From assembly GCA_023399155.1 (NCBI GenBank), contig JAEWQP010000022.1:310001-374000 (forward strand): DNA of 64,000 nucleotides, written 5' to 3'. The position numbers and the translations under genes are program-made. Source of the stretch: Verrucomicrobiota bacterium. GTDB lineage: Bacteria > Verrucomicrobiota > Verrucomicrobiia > Opitutales > Opitutaceae. This document shows positions 1 to 8,761 of this stretch, piece by piece. Position 1 is the stretch's first letter. The number at the start of each line of letters is the position of its first letter. The notes below the pieces were generated by a model. The model saw only the letters and a list, made by a program, of their open reading frames with translations, did not search any database and was not told the DNA's origin.

Positions 1-566
1 GCGCCTCGCTGCTCTTCGCTCTCGAGCGCCAGCTCCAGGGTGATGCCGCGTCCAATGCCCCCGGGCCGATGGTATTCTCCGCCGTGGGCTGGGCGGGCCT
101 GGCCTGCGTGGTCATCGCGGGATGGACGACGGCCAACCCGACCATCTACCGCGCCGGGCTCGCCTTCCAGGGCGTGATGCCGTCGATGTCTCGGACCACG
201 GGCACGCTGATCGCGGGGCTCGTGGCGACCGTGGCCGGGTTGTTCCCGGCGTTCGCGATGAAGCTCCTGGATTTCGTGGGCATCTACGGGACCGTGCTCG
301 CGCCTGTCGGCGCGATCATCGTGGTGGATCATTATTTCGCCCGCCGGCTCGGACTGACGCCGGACTGGGCCGAACGCACCGGCGCGCGCTTCAACGTCGC
401 GGCGCTGCTGGCATGGACTCTGCCGGTGGCGGTGTTCTTCTATATCTACAAGGTGTACGGGGTTTTTGCCTCCTACATGACGGTTCCGGTCTGGCTGACC
501 TGCGGTGTGCTTTACGTCATCTTTGCCAAAACCCTGCTGCGGCGGCCCGCCGTCATATCCAGATGA
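1..566 (+). CDS. NCS1-family nucleobase/nucleoside permease, C-terminal part
   Basis: The reading frame is open from the left edge (first full codon at base 3), so the N-terminal half of the gene lies outside the window. About 188 residues are visible. The segment AGWTTANPTIYRAGLA is the recognisable NCS1 (purine-cytosine permease) signature in a transmembrane helix. It is followed by a DHYFARR loop and two further hydrophobic helices near the C-terminus. The family imports nucleobases, nucleosides or hydantoins through the inner membrane with Na+ or H+. The substrate cannot be told from this fragment. The stop codon overlaps the start of the next small gene in an ATGA, so the two are probably translationally coupled. 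Confidence 0.85.
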   Translation, partial: ASLLFALERQLQGDAASNAPGPMVFSAVGWAGLACVVIAGWTTANPTIYRAGLAFQGVMPSMSRTTGTLIAGLVATVAGLFPAFAMKLLDFVGIYGTVLAPVGAIIVVDHYFARRLGLTPDWAERTGARFNVAALLAWTLPVAVFFYIYKVYGVFASYMTVPVWLTCGVLYVIFAKTLLRRPAVISR

Positions 567-733
567 ATACACTTGCCCGCATCGCCGGCCTGCTTGCCCT
601 CGCTCTCACGCTCGTGCCCGCCGCGCTGTTCGCCGCGGGCCAGCTCGGCCAGGACCCGATGAAACTGCTGATGCTCGCGGGTGCGCTGCTGTGGTTCGCG
701 TCCGCGCCGTTCTGCCTCAAGGGAGGGACCTGA
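563..733 (+). CDS. Small two-helix membrane protein (56 aa) coupled to the permease
   Basis: It starts with an ATG that overlaps the permease stop codon (ATGA) and encodes 56 residues. Residues 4-25 and 35-51 are hydrophobic, with a short QLGQDPMK loop between them, so it is likely a two-pass inner-membrane protein. Small hydrophobic partners encoded directly after permeases are common in this group, but I do not recognise a named family. The coupling and clean hydrophobic profile argue that it is real. An accessory role for the transporter is inference only. Confidence 0.6.
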   Translation: MNTLARIAGLLALALTLVPAALFAAGQLGQDPMKLLMLAGALLWFASAPFCLKGGT

Positions 734-1117
734 AACTCGTGCTGCCCGGCCGGGTTCTGCGGCAGCGAAATGCGCGCCCGGAGGTAGCGCCCCTGTTCTG
801 CTCCGCCTGAAACGCCGCAGTTGGGACACAGACATCCCGGAGGATGGTGCCGAGGGCACAGAGCGTTGCCGAGTATTCGGCCGCTTCACTTCAGCTCATC
901 ACCTCGTGCGTGAAGCGGTGGAAGGCGTGGTCTTGGTTTCGCAAGGACCGCTCTGTGAACTCCATGATCGTCTCGGCCCGCCAAGCCGAAGCCTTGGTGA
1001 AGGCTGGAGCCCCCTGTGACCTGGCTGGATTGAGGATATCAGGTTGAACCGTATCATCGCGGGACCGATTTGGTCTCGCTGCGGGCTCTCGGCGGAATCC
1101 GGCCGGCTCGAGTCCGA
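734..1117. other. Gene-free interval with degenerate repeat-like sequence
   Basis: 384 bases lie between the end of the small membrane gene and the end of the MFS gene. No convincing coding region is present. Bases 824-865 carry GGGACACAGA and GAGGGCACAGAG pieces that resemble a worn copy of the 'accacagaggacacagagggcacagagg' repeat seen intact at 62978 and 63183. A small inverted repeat, GCCTTGGTGAAGGC, lies near 990-1003. The rest shows nothing I can name. Confidence 0.4.
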
Positions 1118-2875
1118 TCAGGCCGCGAGCACGTAGGCGACGCCCAGGACGACGATGCTCGCGAGCCCGCAGATCACGGTCGTGATCTTCGCGCCACGGG
1201 CGTTGCCGAGGTAGGTCTTCTCGCCGGTGGGAGCCGCTTCGCGCGCGGCCTGCCGTGCGATACGGAAGGTCTTGATCGAGCACTGCACCTTGAATGCGAG
1301 ACTCAGGCCGAGGATCGCAAGGGCGAGGATGCGCATGGTGCCGACGTCCATGCTTATGCCGAGGAAGCTGGCCTCCGTCGCCCCGTGCAGTTCGCGCAGG
1401 CGCCCGAGCCCCCACGCGTCGGCGATCAGGATGGCGAGGATGTTCAGCATCGCAAAGACCGAGGCGCGTCCGGCCGTGACCTGCACCGTGCGCTCCGCCT
1501 CCGAGAGGCGCGAGGGATCGTCGATCGTCACGATGTGATCGTTGGCGGGCTTCTCGCCCTCCTTCACCTTCGTGGCATCGCCGAGCGGGTGCGGCGCGAC
1601 CCAGGCCGCCCAGACCGACGGCACCGACGCGAACATCACGAGGATGAAAAACGTCGAGAAGCCGAGCCACTCCGCCAGCGGGCCGGAGATCATGGTCGTG
1701 GGCGAAAGCATCAAATTCATCAGCGCGGTGGCGAACGCGTAGTGCGTCATCGTGCAGCGACCCGGCGCGATCTGCTGCATCATGTAGACCATGTTGCCGA
1801 TGAAGCCGAAGCCGTATCCGAACTTCTCAATACACACGAGGATCACGATCGTCGGATAATCGAGCCCGTGACCGGCCGCGCCGTACTGGCTGAGGATGAC
1901 AAAGGTGAAGTGGGGCACATTCAGGCAGAGGCCAAGGATCGGCAGGGCGCGTTTGAGGCCGAGCTTGCCCAGGAACATGCCGCCGAGGATGCCGCCGGCG
2001 ATCGCGGCCACCGTGCCGTAGACGGCGTCGATATCCGCCACCTGTCCGGCCGTGAGGCCGAGGCCGCCGCTCTCCACCGAGGACTGAAGGAAGAGCCGTC
2101 CCTCGGTTAGGATGAGGCCCTCGCCGAGGCGATAGAGGAAGACAAACGCGATCATGCCCCAGAACGCGCGCTTGTGAAAGAAGGTCTTGGCTGATCCGAG
2201 GAAGTCGCTCCAGACCTCCTTCGCGCTGTCCGGCCGTTCCTCGATGCTTCCCTGAGGCAGGAACTTCAGGTGGTAGAGCGCGAACGCGGCCATCGCGATG
2301 CCTGCGGTGATCCAGACCGCCATCCACATCTTCTGGGCCGGCCAGTCATTGGCGTGCGCGAGCTTCTCCACCGAACTGATGAGCACGCCTGTGGCGAGGA
2401 CCTTGCCGAGGTTCCAGAACATGCCCTGGACGCCGGCGAGATTGGCCTGGGTTTTCTTGTTGAGCGAGGTCAGGTAGATGCCGTCGCCGCAGATGTCCTG
2501 GGTGGACGAGGCGAATGCGGCCACCCAGAGGATGGCGATGGTCACCTGGAAATAGCCGTGAAGGGGCAGCGACATCGCCACGCCGCAGAACAGGAGCGCG
2601 AGCAGGATCTCGGTCGTGATCACGAAGAATTTCTTCGTGCGATACATGTCGAGAAACGCCGCCCACAGCGGTTTGAGGGACCAGGCGATGATCACGCTGC
2701 CCAGCGCGATGGTGATCTGGCCGTCGGATACGCCGAGGTCCTTGTACATCGTCGCCGCGGTCATGTTGACCACGTTGAACGGGATGCCCATCGCGAGGTA
2801 GAGCGTGGGGACCCAGAACAGGGACCGAAGAAGCGTGTGGGTGGCGGCCGGGGCGGGAGCGGGCGAGGAGGACAC
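1118..2875 (-). CDS. AmpG-like MFS transporter
   Basis: This 585-residue polytopic protein has about 12-14 hydrophobic helices. The N-terminal GIPFNVVN..TAATMYKDLGVSDGQI and WSLKPLWAAFLD segments are typical of the AmpG/PAT branch of the major facilitator superfamily, which moves muropeptides, acetyl-CoA or, in polysaccharide-use loci, oligosaccharides across the inner membrane. A hydrophilic loop of roughly 40 residues (about 435-475) precedes the last helices, which makes the protein longer than classical AmpG. The start is a GTG at 2875. The gene stands alone. A 14-bp palindrome 222 bases upstream also occurs before the TonB receptor gene at 12428, so the two are probably co-regulated and may carry the same substrate across the inner and outer membranes. 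The substrate is unknown. Confidence 0.85.
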   Translation of the reverse strand: MSSSPAPAPAATHTLLRSLFWVPTLYLAMGIPFNVVNMTAATMYKDLGVSDGQITIALGSVIIAWSLKPLWAAFLDMYRTKKFFVITTEILLALLFCGVAMSLPLHGYFQVTIAILWVAAFASSTQDICGDGIYLTSLNKKTQANLAGVQGMFWNLGKVLATGVLISSVEKLAHANDWPAQKMWMAVWITAGIAMAAFALYHLKFLPQGSIEERPDSAKEVWSDFLGSAKTFFHKRAFWGMIAFVFLYRLGEGLILTEGRLFLQSSVESGGLGLTAGQVADIDAVYGTVAAIAGGILGGMFLGKLGLKRALPILGLCLNVPHFTFVILSQYGAAGHGLDYPTIVILVCIEKFGYGFGFIGNMVYMMQQIAPGRCTMTHYAFATALMNLMLSPTTMISGPLAEWLGFSTFFILVMFASVPSVWAAWVAPHPLGDATKVKEGEKPANDHIVTIDDPSRLSEAERTVQVTAGRASVFAMLNILAILIADAWGLGRLRELHGATEASFLGISMDVGTMRILALAILGLSLAFKVQCSIKTFRIARQAAREAAPTGEKTYLGNARGAKITTVICGLASIVVLGVAYVLAA

Positions 2876-3096
2876 GAGCGTGTGGAGAGTTGGGTGAGTC
2901 GGTGCGCGGCGGGCTCGGGAGAGGCCCGTCAGGCGCCGGCAGTTACGGAAGGCCTACCCCTAGGATTTCCGGCCGCCGGAGCCTGATCGGAAAAGAGACG
3001 TGCGGGAGGTCCGCAGGAGCAGCCGGGGGTGCGCCCGAGCGGAGGAGCGGGAACGAACCATGCGCCGGGCCCGACCCTCCGGAAACGCAGGAGCGA

Positions 3097-3110
3097 CTCT
3101 ATCGGTAGAG
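3097..3110 (-). promoter_or_regulatory. LacI-type operator candidate upstream of the MFS gene
   Basis: Read toward the MFS gene, the sequence is CTCTACCGATAGAG. Twelve of 14 positions are symmetric around a central CpG, the usual layout of LacI-family operators. The same 14-mer, in the same orientation relative to its gene, occurs at 12231-12244 before the TonB receptor. The site lies just beyond the FKBP stop codon, 222 bases before the MFS start codon. Confidence 0.6.
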
Positions 3111-3114
3111 CGGC

Positions 3115-3903
3115 TCAGGGAGCCGCCGCGTCCCCCGCCGGGATCACGTCGTGCAATTCGGCGAAATAGATCACCGGTGCGCCGGGCGGAATCGACGGTG
3201 GCGGACTTTCACCGAAACCCAGCGCGGGCGGCACGTAGAACAGCGCCTTGCCACCGATGGCGAGGAGTTGGAGGCCTTCGGCCAGCCCGGGAAGGAGGTC
3301 GCGCACGACGGCGCGCGTGCGCTGTTGGTTGAGTTCGGGCACGTAGCTGCCATCGGGAAGCCGTGCGGTGAGGCTGAGGATCACGGTGTCGTCGGCCCGC
3401 GGCGGTGCGCCTTCGCCGACTTCCGTCATGCGATAGTGGAGACCGCTGGCGGTGCGCTGCACCGATTCGGTCTCGCGCAGCGTGCGAAAGTAAGTCTCGA
3501 GCGGGTCGGGGTTCTCCGAGGTCAGCATCTGCTGGACGCGGCGGCTGAGATCCTCGCGGAGTCGCAGCGCCGGGTCATCCATCGGCACGCCGCGTCCTTC
3601 GTAGCTCGAGCGCATGCCCTCGAGGAAGGCGTTGAATTGAGCGGCCGTCCATCCGAGGTCGGCGATGCGGTTGTTCTCCGCCATGTTCGAGCCAAGGGCG
3701 GCGTAGGGCGTGAGCTCGCGCGGAAGCGCTGACGCCGCGGGTGTCGCTGCGGAGGCGGAGAGTGCGTCGAGCGCGTGGGAGACGCGCACGAGAAGGACGG
3801 CGAGCGCCAAGGTTCCGGCGGCCATCACGAGGGCGAGATTGCGCCAGAGGTTCGAGGACCGGGCGGCGGCACGCGCCGGGGCGGCGGGCGGTGATTTCTT
3901 CAT
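3115..3903 (-). CDS. Membrane-anchored FKBP-type peptidyl-prolyl isomerase
   Basis: The protein has 262 residues. Residues 22-41 form a single N-terminal membrane anchor, followed by an FKBP N-terminal helical domain (about 65-150) and a C-terminal FKBP domain (about 168-258). Recognisable pieces include the flap segment ALFYVPPALGFGE and IYFAELHDV at the end. FKBPs speed cis-trans isomerisation of proline bonds and act as folding helpers. With this anchor the protein would work in the periplasm. Its start codon overlaps the stop of the large propeller gene upstream (ATGA), so the two are co-translated. A role in folding the 1130-residue propeller protein is reasonable inference. Confidence 0.88.
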   Translation of the reverse strand: MKKSPPAAPARAAARSSNLWRNLALVMAAGTLALAVLLVRVSHALDALSASAATPAASALPRELTPYAALGSNMAENNRIADLGWTAAQFNAFLEGMRSSYEGRGVPMDDPALRLREDLSRRVQQMLTSENPDPLETYFRTLRETESVQRTASGLHYRMTEVGEGAPPRADDTVILSLTARLPDGSYVPELNQQRTRAVVRDLLPGLAEGLQLLAIGGKALFYVPPALGFGESPPPSIPPGAPVIYFAELHDVIPAGDAAAP

Positions 3904-6900
3904 GGAGCGGGAGCCATGCTGGCACCGCCGCTGCCGAAGGCAAGGGAGGGCGCGTTGTTGCGTGTGACGAACAGGTCGGTTCGGCCGTCGCGATCAAGGT
4001 CGGTGGCGACGAGCGAGCGCACGTCGCCGACCAGCATCAGGCCGGTCTCGCGCGGCCAGACGACCGCGAGCCCGCACGGCGCGGCCGGATCGCCGCGCAG
4101 GAACCAGCCGAGCCCGCCGTCGAACCGGCCGATCTCCGGGACTGGCGTGAAGTCGTTGCCGCCGGCGACCAGGTCGGTTCGGCCGTCGCCGTCGAAGTCC
4201 CCCACGGCAAAGGCATTGATCGGGGCGATCTGCACCTCGCGGGGCAGCGGCGTGAACACCCAGCGGCCGTCGGGCTGGCTGAGGAAGACGCCGCTCTGGA
4301 GTTGTGTCGCCTCGTGGCGCGTGGCGGTCGCGAGTTCCGCCGGCGTGAAGACCTCCTCTAGCGTCGCGCGGGCATACGCATCATTGCTCGGGAAACGCTG
4401 GCCCAGCGCCGGCAGCTGGCGGACCAGGACATCGCGCGTCGCCAGAGGATAGATACGGCCGTCCGCGTGGTGGGCCTCGATGAGCTGCGGACTTGAGCCG
4501 GCCACCGAGACGCCGGCGTAGAGCAGGGCGGGTTGGTCCGCGGTGGCCCGGTAGCGTGTGTTCAGCCCAAGGTTGCCGGCCGCGAAATCCGGACGGCCAT
4601 CGCCGTTCAGGTCGGCGGCGGCGAGCGCGCGCCACCAACCCGTGCCGGCCGCGGCGAATCCCAGCTCGGCCGAGGCGTCCGAGAACCCCGCCGCGCCCTC
4701 GTTGCGGAAACACGACACGCGTCCCCACTCGCAGGCGACGAGCAGGTCTGGACGCCCATCGGCGTCGACGTCTGTCCAGAGCGCGGCCGTGACCATGCCT
4801 ACCCGGCCCAGCGCGGGCGCGAACTCCGCCGTGACATCGACAAATCGACCCTCCCGCCAGGCAAGCAGGGCGCTGCGGGGGATTTCTGGATACGCGCCGG
4901 GAACCACGCGTCCGCCCAGGAAGAGGTCGGCATGGCCGTCGCCATCGAAATCGGCCGCCGCGGCCGCGCCGATCGGGACGCGGAGTGCCGGAAGCACGCC
5001 CTCGGGCGCGATCGAGAACTGCCCGCGGCCATTGTTGAGCGCGAGGCGCGGCTGGTATTCGGGCGAATCGGCCACGGCGCCCACGCCGGCCTTCGTGAGG
5101 AGCAGGTCGAGGTCGCCATCGCCATCCGCATCGAAGGGCACGATCGGCCCGTCCGCGACCGGAGAGGGCGCGATGTAGATCGGGCTGAGCGCTGAGACAT
5201 ACGAGGCGCCGGAACGGGTGAGGATCTGGCCGGCCTCGCCCGCGACGCCGCCGATGATCAGTTCGTCACCCCCGTCGCCGTCGAGATCGGCGGCGGCGGC
5301 GAACGGGCCGGGGCGGTTCAGACGGTAGGGCAGCAACGGTTGTCGGGCCTGGGCGGGCGGGGCCAGGGGTCCGCCGCGGTTGGGAAGTCCGAGCTGCGCG
5401 GCCTGCGTGATCTCCGCGAACAGCGCAGGCGCGGGCTCGGTCCCGGCGATGGGCGGTGGTGCCGTATCCGGTTCGTGGATCACATAGCGTGCCCCGGAGG
5501 CGAGCCCGTGGAACTCCTGGGTGTGGCCGCTCGGCCAGTGCACGCTCAGCCGCGCGATCTCGGTGCTCGAACCCGTGCCGAAGAACAGCGCGGGTTCGCT
5601 CGAGGCGTTGTAACCGCGGGCCAGCGTGAGCGTGCGCACCTGCTGCGACCCGTCGGGGAGTGCGAGGCGCACGGTGGCGCCGAGACCGCGCGAATTGGAG
5701 GCGCGGCCGCGCAGCTCGACGACGAGTGCGTGGCCGGCCGTGCCGTCGTTGCGGCAGACGGTGGCGGGCGCGTCGTAGTTGGCGAAGACGAGGTCCAGGT
5801 CGCCGTCGCCGTCGAGGTCGCCGAAGGCCGCGGCATGGCTGAAGCCGACGTGATCAAGGCCCCATGCGGCGGAGACGTTTTCAAAGTGGATGTCGCCGGT
5901 GTTTCGGTACGCCAGGTTCGCCTCGGCCAGGAGCGGCGTCGCTTTCATGATGCGTGTCCGCTCGGCCAGGCTCTCGCGACGCATCATCGCGGCGGTGATG
6001 TCGGCGCTGTGCAGTTCGCGCACCATGCCGTTGGCGATGTAGAGGTCGAGCCAGCCGTCGAGGTCGAGGTCCTCGAAGCGCACCGACCACGTCCAGTCCG
6101 TCGCGTCGAGCCCCGCCAGGCGCGCCGCCTCGAGCACGCGGCCGGTTCCGGTGCCGAGGAACAGCGTGTTGATCATGTATTGCTGGGCCACGGCGCCGGG
6201 ACGCGCCTCGTTGTCGGGCAGCCCGGCGCGCAGAGGCGCCATGCCGCGATGGTCCTTCTCGCGCGTCGTCGTGGCCATGTCGGCGATGAAGAGGTCGAGA
6301 TGGCCGTCGTTGTTGATGTCACCGAGGTCGGCGCCCATCGAGGAATGCGGCGTGTGGGGAACCACCCAACTGAGCACGTTGGTGAATGTGCCATCGCGAT
6401 TGTTGCGCAGGAGCTGGTCGGCGTCGCGGAAATCGTTGTCGACGTAGATGTCGGGCCAGCCGTCCTCGTTGTAGTCCCACCATGTGGCGGCGTGGCATTG
6501 CGTGTCGCCCTTCAGCCCGGCCTGCTCCGTGACCTCCTCGAACGTGCCGTCACCGCGGTTGCGGAAGAGGCGGTCGGGCTGGCCGTTGGGACGGCGTTCG
6601 GCGTGGAGCACGTTAGTGGCGACGTAGACGTCGAGCCAGCCGTCGCGGTCGTAGTCGCAGAACGCGCCCATCGCACTCGCCTCGACCAGCGCGAGGCCGC
6701 GGGCCGCGCCCTCCTCGGTGAACGTGCCGGTGCCGTCGTTGATGTAGAGGAGATTGGGTGCGGCGAAGCGACAGACGTAGAGGTCGAGGTCGCCGTCGTT
6801 GTCGACGTCGGCAAACGCGGCGCCCTGCTTCCACGCGCTCGCCCCGCCGTCACTCGCAAGCGGACCGGCGACGCCGGCGCTCGTCGTGATGTCTTCGAAA

Positions 6901-7292
6901 CGGAAGCCGCCGAGGTTGCGGAAGAGCTGGTTGTACCCGGTCTTGTTGGCGAGGAACACGTCCGGGAGCCCGTCGCCGTCGACATCGCCGATGGCCACGC
7001 CGCTGCCGATCGCGCCGAGCGAGAACTCACGATAGCGACGGCCCCACATGGCGGGATCGTCATAGGGATTGGGTGAGTCGATCCCGGTCTCGGCGGCCGG
7101 CACCGTGGTGAACAGCGTCACACCATCCCCGCGCGAGCGCGGCGCCAGCTCGATGCGTTCGATCCCTGACCCGTCTGCTCCCAGAGCCGACGTGCCCGTG
7201 CAGGCGCACGCACACGCGACCAGACTGGCGAGGGCAAGCGACGTGGATCGATGGTGCACGGGAAGGGGGGAAGGGAACGGGGGCTGGCGCAT
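3900..7292 (-). CDS. CRTAC1-type FG-GAP/VCBS propeller protein with an ASPIC/UnbV domain
   Basis: The product has 1130 residues. The N-terminus carries a signal sequence with a lipobox-like LVAC (Cys27), so it may be an outer-membrane lipoprotein. Many D-x-D-G-D-G-x-x-D repeats (for example DVDGDGLPD, DVDNDGDLD) mark FG-GAP/VCBS calcium-binding propeller blades before and after a central ASPIC/UnbV domain (about 526-604, with VVELRGRASNSRGLGATV). There are thus two propeller arrays separated by ASPIC, longer than usual for this family. Such proteins are secreted and are often encoded near polymer-use genes in Verrucomicrobiota and Planctomycetota. Their biochemical role is unknown. The gene is followed by the coupled FKBP gene and is divergent from another propeller gene at 7433. 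Confidence 0.88.
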   Translation of the reverse strand: MRQPPFPSPLPVHHRSTSLALASLVACACACTGTSALGADGSGIERIELAPRSRGDGVTLFTTVPAAETGIDSPNPYDDPAMWGRRYREFSLGAIGSGVAIGDVDGDGLPDVFLANKTGYNQLFRNLGGFRFEDITTSAGVAGPLASDGGASAWKQGAAFADVDNDGDLDLYVCRFAAPNLLYINDGTGTFTEEGAARGLALVEASAMGAFCDYDRDGWLDVYVATNVLHAERRPNGQPDRLFRNRGDGTFEEVTEQAGLKGDTQCHAATWWDYNEDGWPDIYVDNDFRDADQLLRNNRDGTFTNVLSWVVPHTPHSSMGADLGDINNDGHLDLFIADMATTTREKDHRGMAPLRAGLPDNEARPGAVAQQYMINTLFLGTGTGRVLEAARLAGLDATDWTWSVRFEDLDLDGWLDLYIANGMVRELHSADITAAMMRRESLAERTRIMKATPLLAEANLAYRNTGDIHFENVSAAWGLDHVGFSHAAAFGDLDGDGDLDLVFANYDAPATVCRNDGTAGHALVVELRGRASNSRGLGATVRLALPDGSQQVRTLTLARGYNASSEPALFFGTGSSTEIARLSVHWPSGHTQEFHGLASGARYVIHEPDTAPPPIAGTEPAPALFAEITQAAQLGLPNRGGPLAPPAQARQPLLPYRLNRPGPFAAAADLDGDGGDELIIGGVAGEAGQILTRSGASYVSALSPIYIAPSPVADGPIVPFDADGDGDLDLLLTKAGVGAVADSPEYQPRLALNNGRGQFSIAPEGVLPALRVPIGAAAAADFDGDGHADLFLGGRVVPGAYPEIPRSALLAWREGRFVDVTAEFAPALGRVGMVTAALWTDVDADGRPDLLVACEWGRVSCFRNEGAAGFSDASAELGFAAAGTGWWRALAAADLNGDGRPDFAAGNLGLNTRYRATADQPALLYAGVSVAGSSPQLIEAHHADGRIYPLATRDVLVRQLPALGQRFPSNDAYARATLEEVFTPAELATATRHEATQLQSGVFLSQPDGRWVFTPLPREVQIAPINAFAVGDFDGDGRTDLVAGGNDFTPVPEIGRFDGGLGWFLRGDPAAPCGLAVVWPRETGLMLVGDVRSLVATDLDRDGRTDLFVTRNNAPSLAFGSGGASMAPAP

Positions 7293-7305
7293 CGACCGTG
7301 GGGAA

Positions 7306-7348
7306 GGCTGGCCATTTCCCTGAAGGGCGAAAAACAGGTTGGCCAGCC
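7306..7348. promoter_or_regulatory. Inverted repeat in the divergent propeller-gene promoter
   Basis: The arms GGCTGGCC (7306-7313) and GGCCAGCC (7341-7348) are perfect reverse complements. They flank a smaller CCCT/AGGG inverted repeat in the 140-base space between the divergent starts at 7292 and 7433. This may be an operator or an RNA hairpin in the leader of either gene. Confidence 0.4.
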
Positions 7349-7372
7349 GAAGGTTTTCCGCTCAACACCAAA

Positions 7373-7380
7373 CGATAGAG
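7373..7380 (+). promoter_or_regulatory. Half-copy of the LacI-type operator
   Basis: CGATAGAG equals the right half of the 14-mer found at 3097 and 12231. The left half is not preserved (10 of 14 positions match overall). It lies 53 bases before the lipoprotein gene that heads the operon containing both LacI genes, so it could serve autoregulation. On sequence alone it could also be chance. Confidence 0.3.
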
Positions 7381-7432
7381 TGCGCCCGTCGCTTGTCCGC
7401 GCCGTGGGCGGCGGGTTGAAAAGAGGACCCAC

Positions 7433-8761
7433 ATGCTACCCCTCTCCTGGAATGGCTTTGGCCGCCCTGCGACCCGCCTGCGCCTGCGAGTATCCTTGCT
7501 CGCGATGCTCATCGGGGCCGGCGCACTCGCGGGCTGTGCCCCCCGGGAGCGACCGCGGGCGTCGCCGCGTGCCGGTGCCGCACCGGCCGCGGTGACGGGC
7601 GATGGACGGTTCTTTCGCGGGGAATCGATCGGGGCGGCGATCACCGATCGCCCCTGGGTCGCGCATGTGACCACGGCCGATCTCGACCGCGACGGCAGGC
7701 TGGAGATCCTAGCCTGCGAAGCACAGCAGGGGCAGGTGCTCTGGCTTCGGCGGGACGGGGACGGAGGTGCCTGGGTCGAGCACGTCCTTGCCGGGGGACT
7801 GGCCGGGCCGGTGCACGTCGAAGCCGTGGACATGGACCGCGATGGTGACGACGACCTTCTCGTCTCCTGCATGGGACAGGTGTTTCCCTCGAACGAGCGG
7901 ATCGGGTCCATCGTTTTGCTCGTCAATGACGGCCGGCAGCGGTTCACGCCGCGCGTGTTGCTGGAGCGGGTGGCGCGGGTCAACGATGCGCGAGGCGTCG
8001 ATTTCGACGGCGACGGCCGTCTTGACATCGTCGTGGGGCAGTTTGGGTACCTCCAAGGGGAGGTCCGGATCCTCTGGCAACGGAAACCGGGAGTATTCAC
8101 GAGCGAGATCATGCTCGATCTCCCCGGGACGGTGAACGTGCCGGTGGCGGACTTCGATGGCGATGGGCGGCCGGATTTTGCCGCGCTCGTATCGCAGCAG
8201 TTTGAGGAGATTGTGCTGTTCACCAACGCCGGCGGCGGGCGGTTCACGCGCCGCACGATCTTCGGTTCGACCAATGAGGACTTTGGCAGCAGTGGCCTTG
8301 TCGCGAGTGATCTCAACCGCGACGGACGGGTCGATCTGCTCTACACCAATGGCGATGGATTTGACTATGCCGAGCCGGGCGGCCGCCCGTGGCATGGCGT
8401 GCAATGGCTGGAGAACAAGGGCGGGGGCCATTTCGAACTGCATCGCATCGGCGAATTGTCAGGCGCCTACGGCCCGGTGGCCGCGGACTTCGACGGCGAT
8501 GGCGATCTCGACGTCGCGGTGGTGAGCGGTTTCAACGAATGGCGCGATCCGCAGGCGGTGTCGCTCGCGGTCTTTCTCAACGACGGCGCCATGCGGTTCA
8601 GCCCGCAGGTAGGCGCCCACGCTCCCACCCATCTGTTGACGGCGGTCGCAGGGGATTTCGACGGGTCGGGCACGCCCCAACTCGTCACCGGAGGCTTCCA
8701 TGCCTACGCGCCTTGGGATCGGATGAGCCGCCTCATGATCTGGAGGGTCAACACGCCGTGA
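7433..8761 (+). CDS. FG-GAP/VCBS repeat lipoprotein
   Basis: This 442-residue protein has a basic, hydrophobic N-terminus and a lipobox ending LAGC (Cys35), so it is probably a lipoprotein. The rest is a series of D-x-D-x-D-G-x-x-D calcium-binding blades (DLDRDGRLE, DMDRDGDDD, DFDGDGRLD, DFDGDGRPD, DLNRDGRVD, DFDGDGDLD), consistent with one seven-bladed propeller. No ASPIC domain is visible. It heads a tight operon: its stop overlaps the GTG of the TPR gene, which in turn overlaps the first LacI gene. A sensing or substrate-binding role at the cell surface is inference. Confidence 0.87.
   Translation: MLPLSWNGFGRPATRLRLRVSLLAMLIGAGALAGCAPRERPRASPRAGAAPAAVTGDGRFFRGESIGAAITDRPWVAHVTTADLDRDGRLEILACEAQQGQVLWLRRDGDGGAWVEHVLAGGLAGPVHVEAVDMDRDGDDDLLVSCMGQVFPSNERIGSIVLLVNDGRQRFTPRVLLERVARVNDARGVDFDGDGRLDIVVGQFGYLQGEVRILWQRKPGVFTSEIMLDLPGTVNVPVADFDGDGRPDFAALVSQQFEEIVLFTNAGGGRFTRRTIFGSTNEDFGSSGLVASDLNRDGRVDLLYTNGDGFDYAEPGGRPWHGVQWLENKGGGHFELHRIGELSGAYGPVAADFDGDGDLDVAVVSGFNEWRDPQAVSLAVFLNDGAMRFSPQVGAHAPTHLLTAVAGDFDGSGTPQLVTGGFHAYAPWDRMSRLMIWRVNTP

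Noticed and set aside
844..1047. A possible 67-residue plus-strand gene between the permease and MFS genes
   Set aside because: Composition is not protein-like, there is no ribosome site and it overlaps repeat-like sequence. The minus strand here is no better.
1070..2110. Long plus-strand open frame opposite the MFS gene
   Set aside because: It is Arg/Glu/His-rich nonsense antisense to a clear transporter, as expected from GC-rich codon bias.
5340..7076. Long plus-strand open frame opposite the CRTAC1 gene
   Set aside because: It is a mirror of the Asp/Gly repeats (Val/Glu/Asp-rich) and has no domain.
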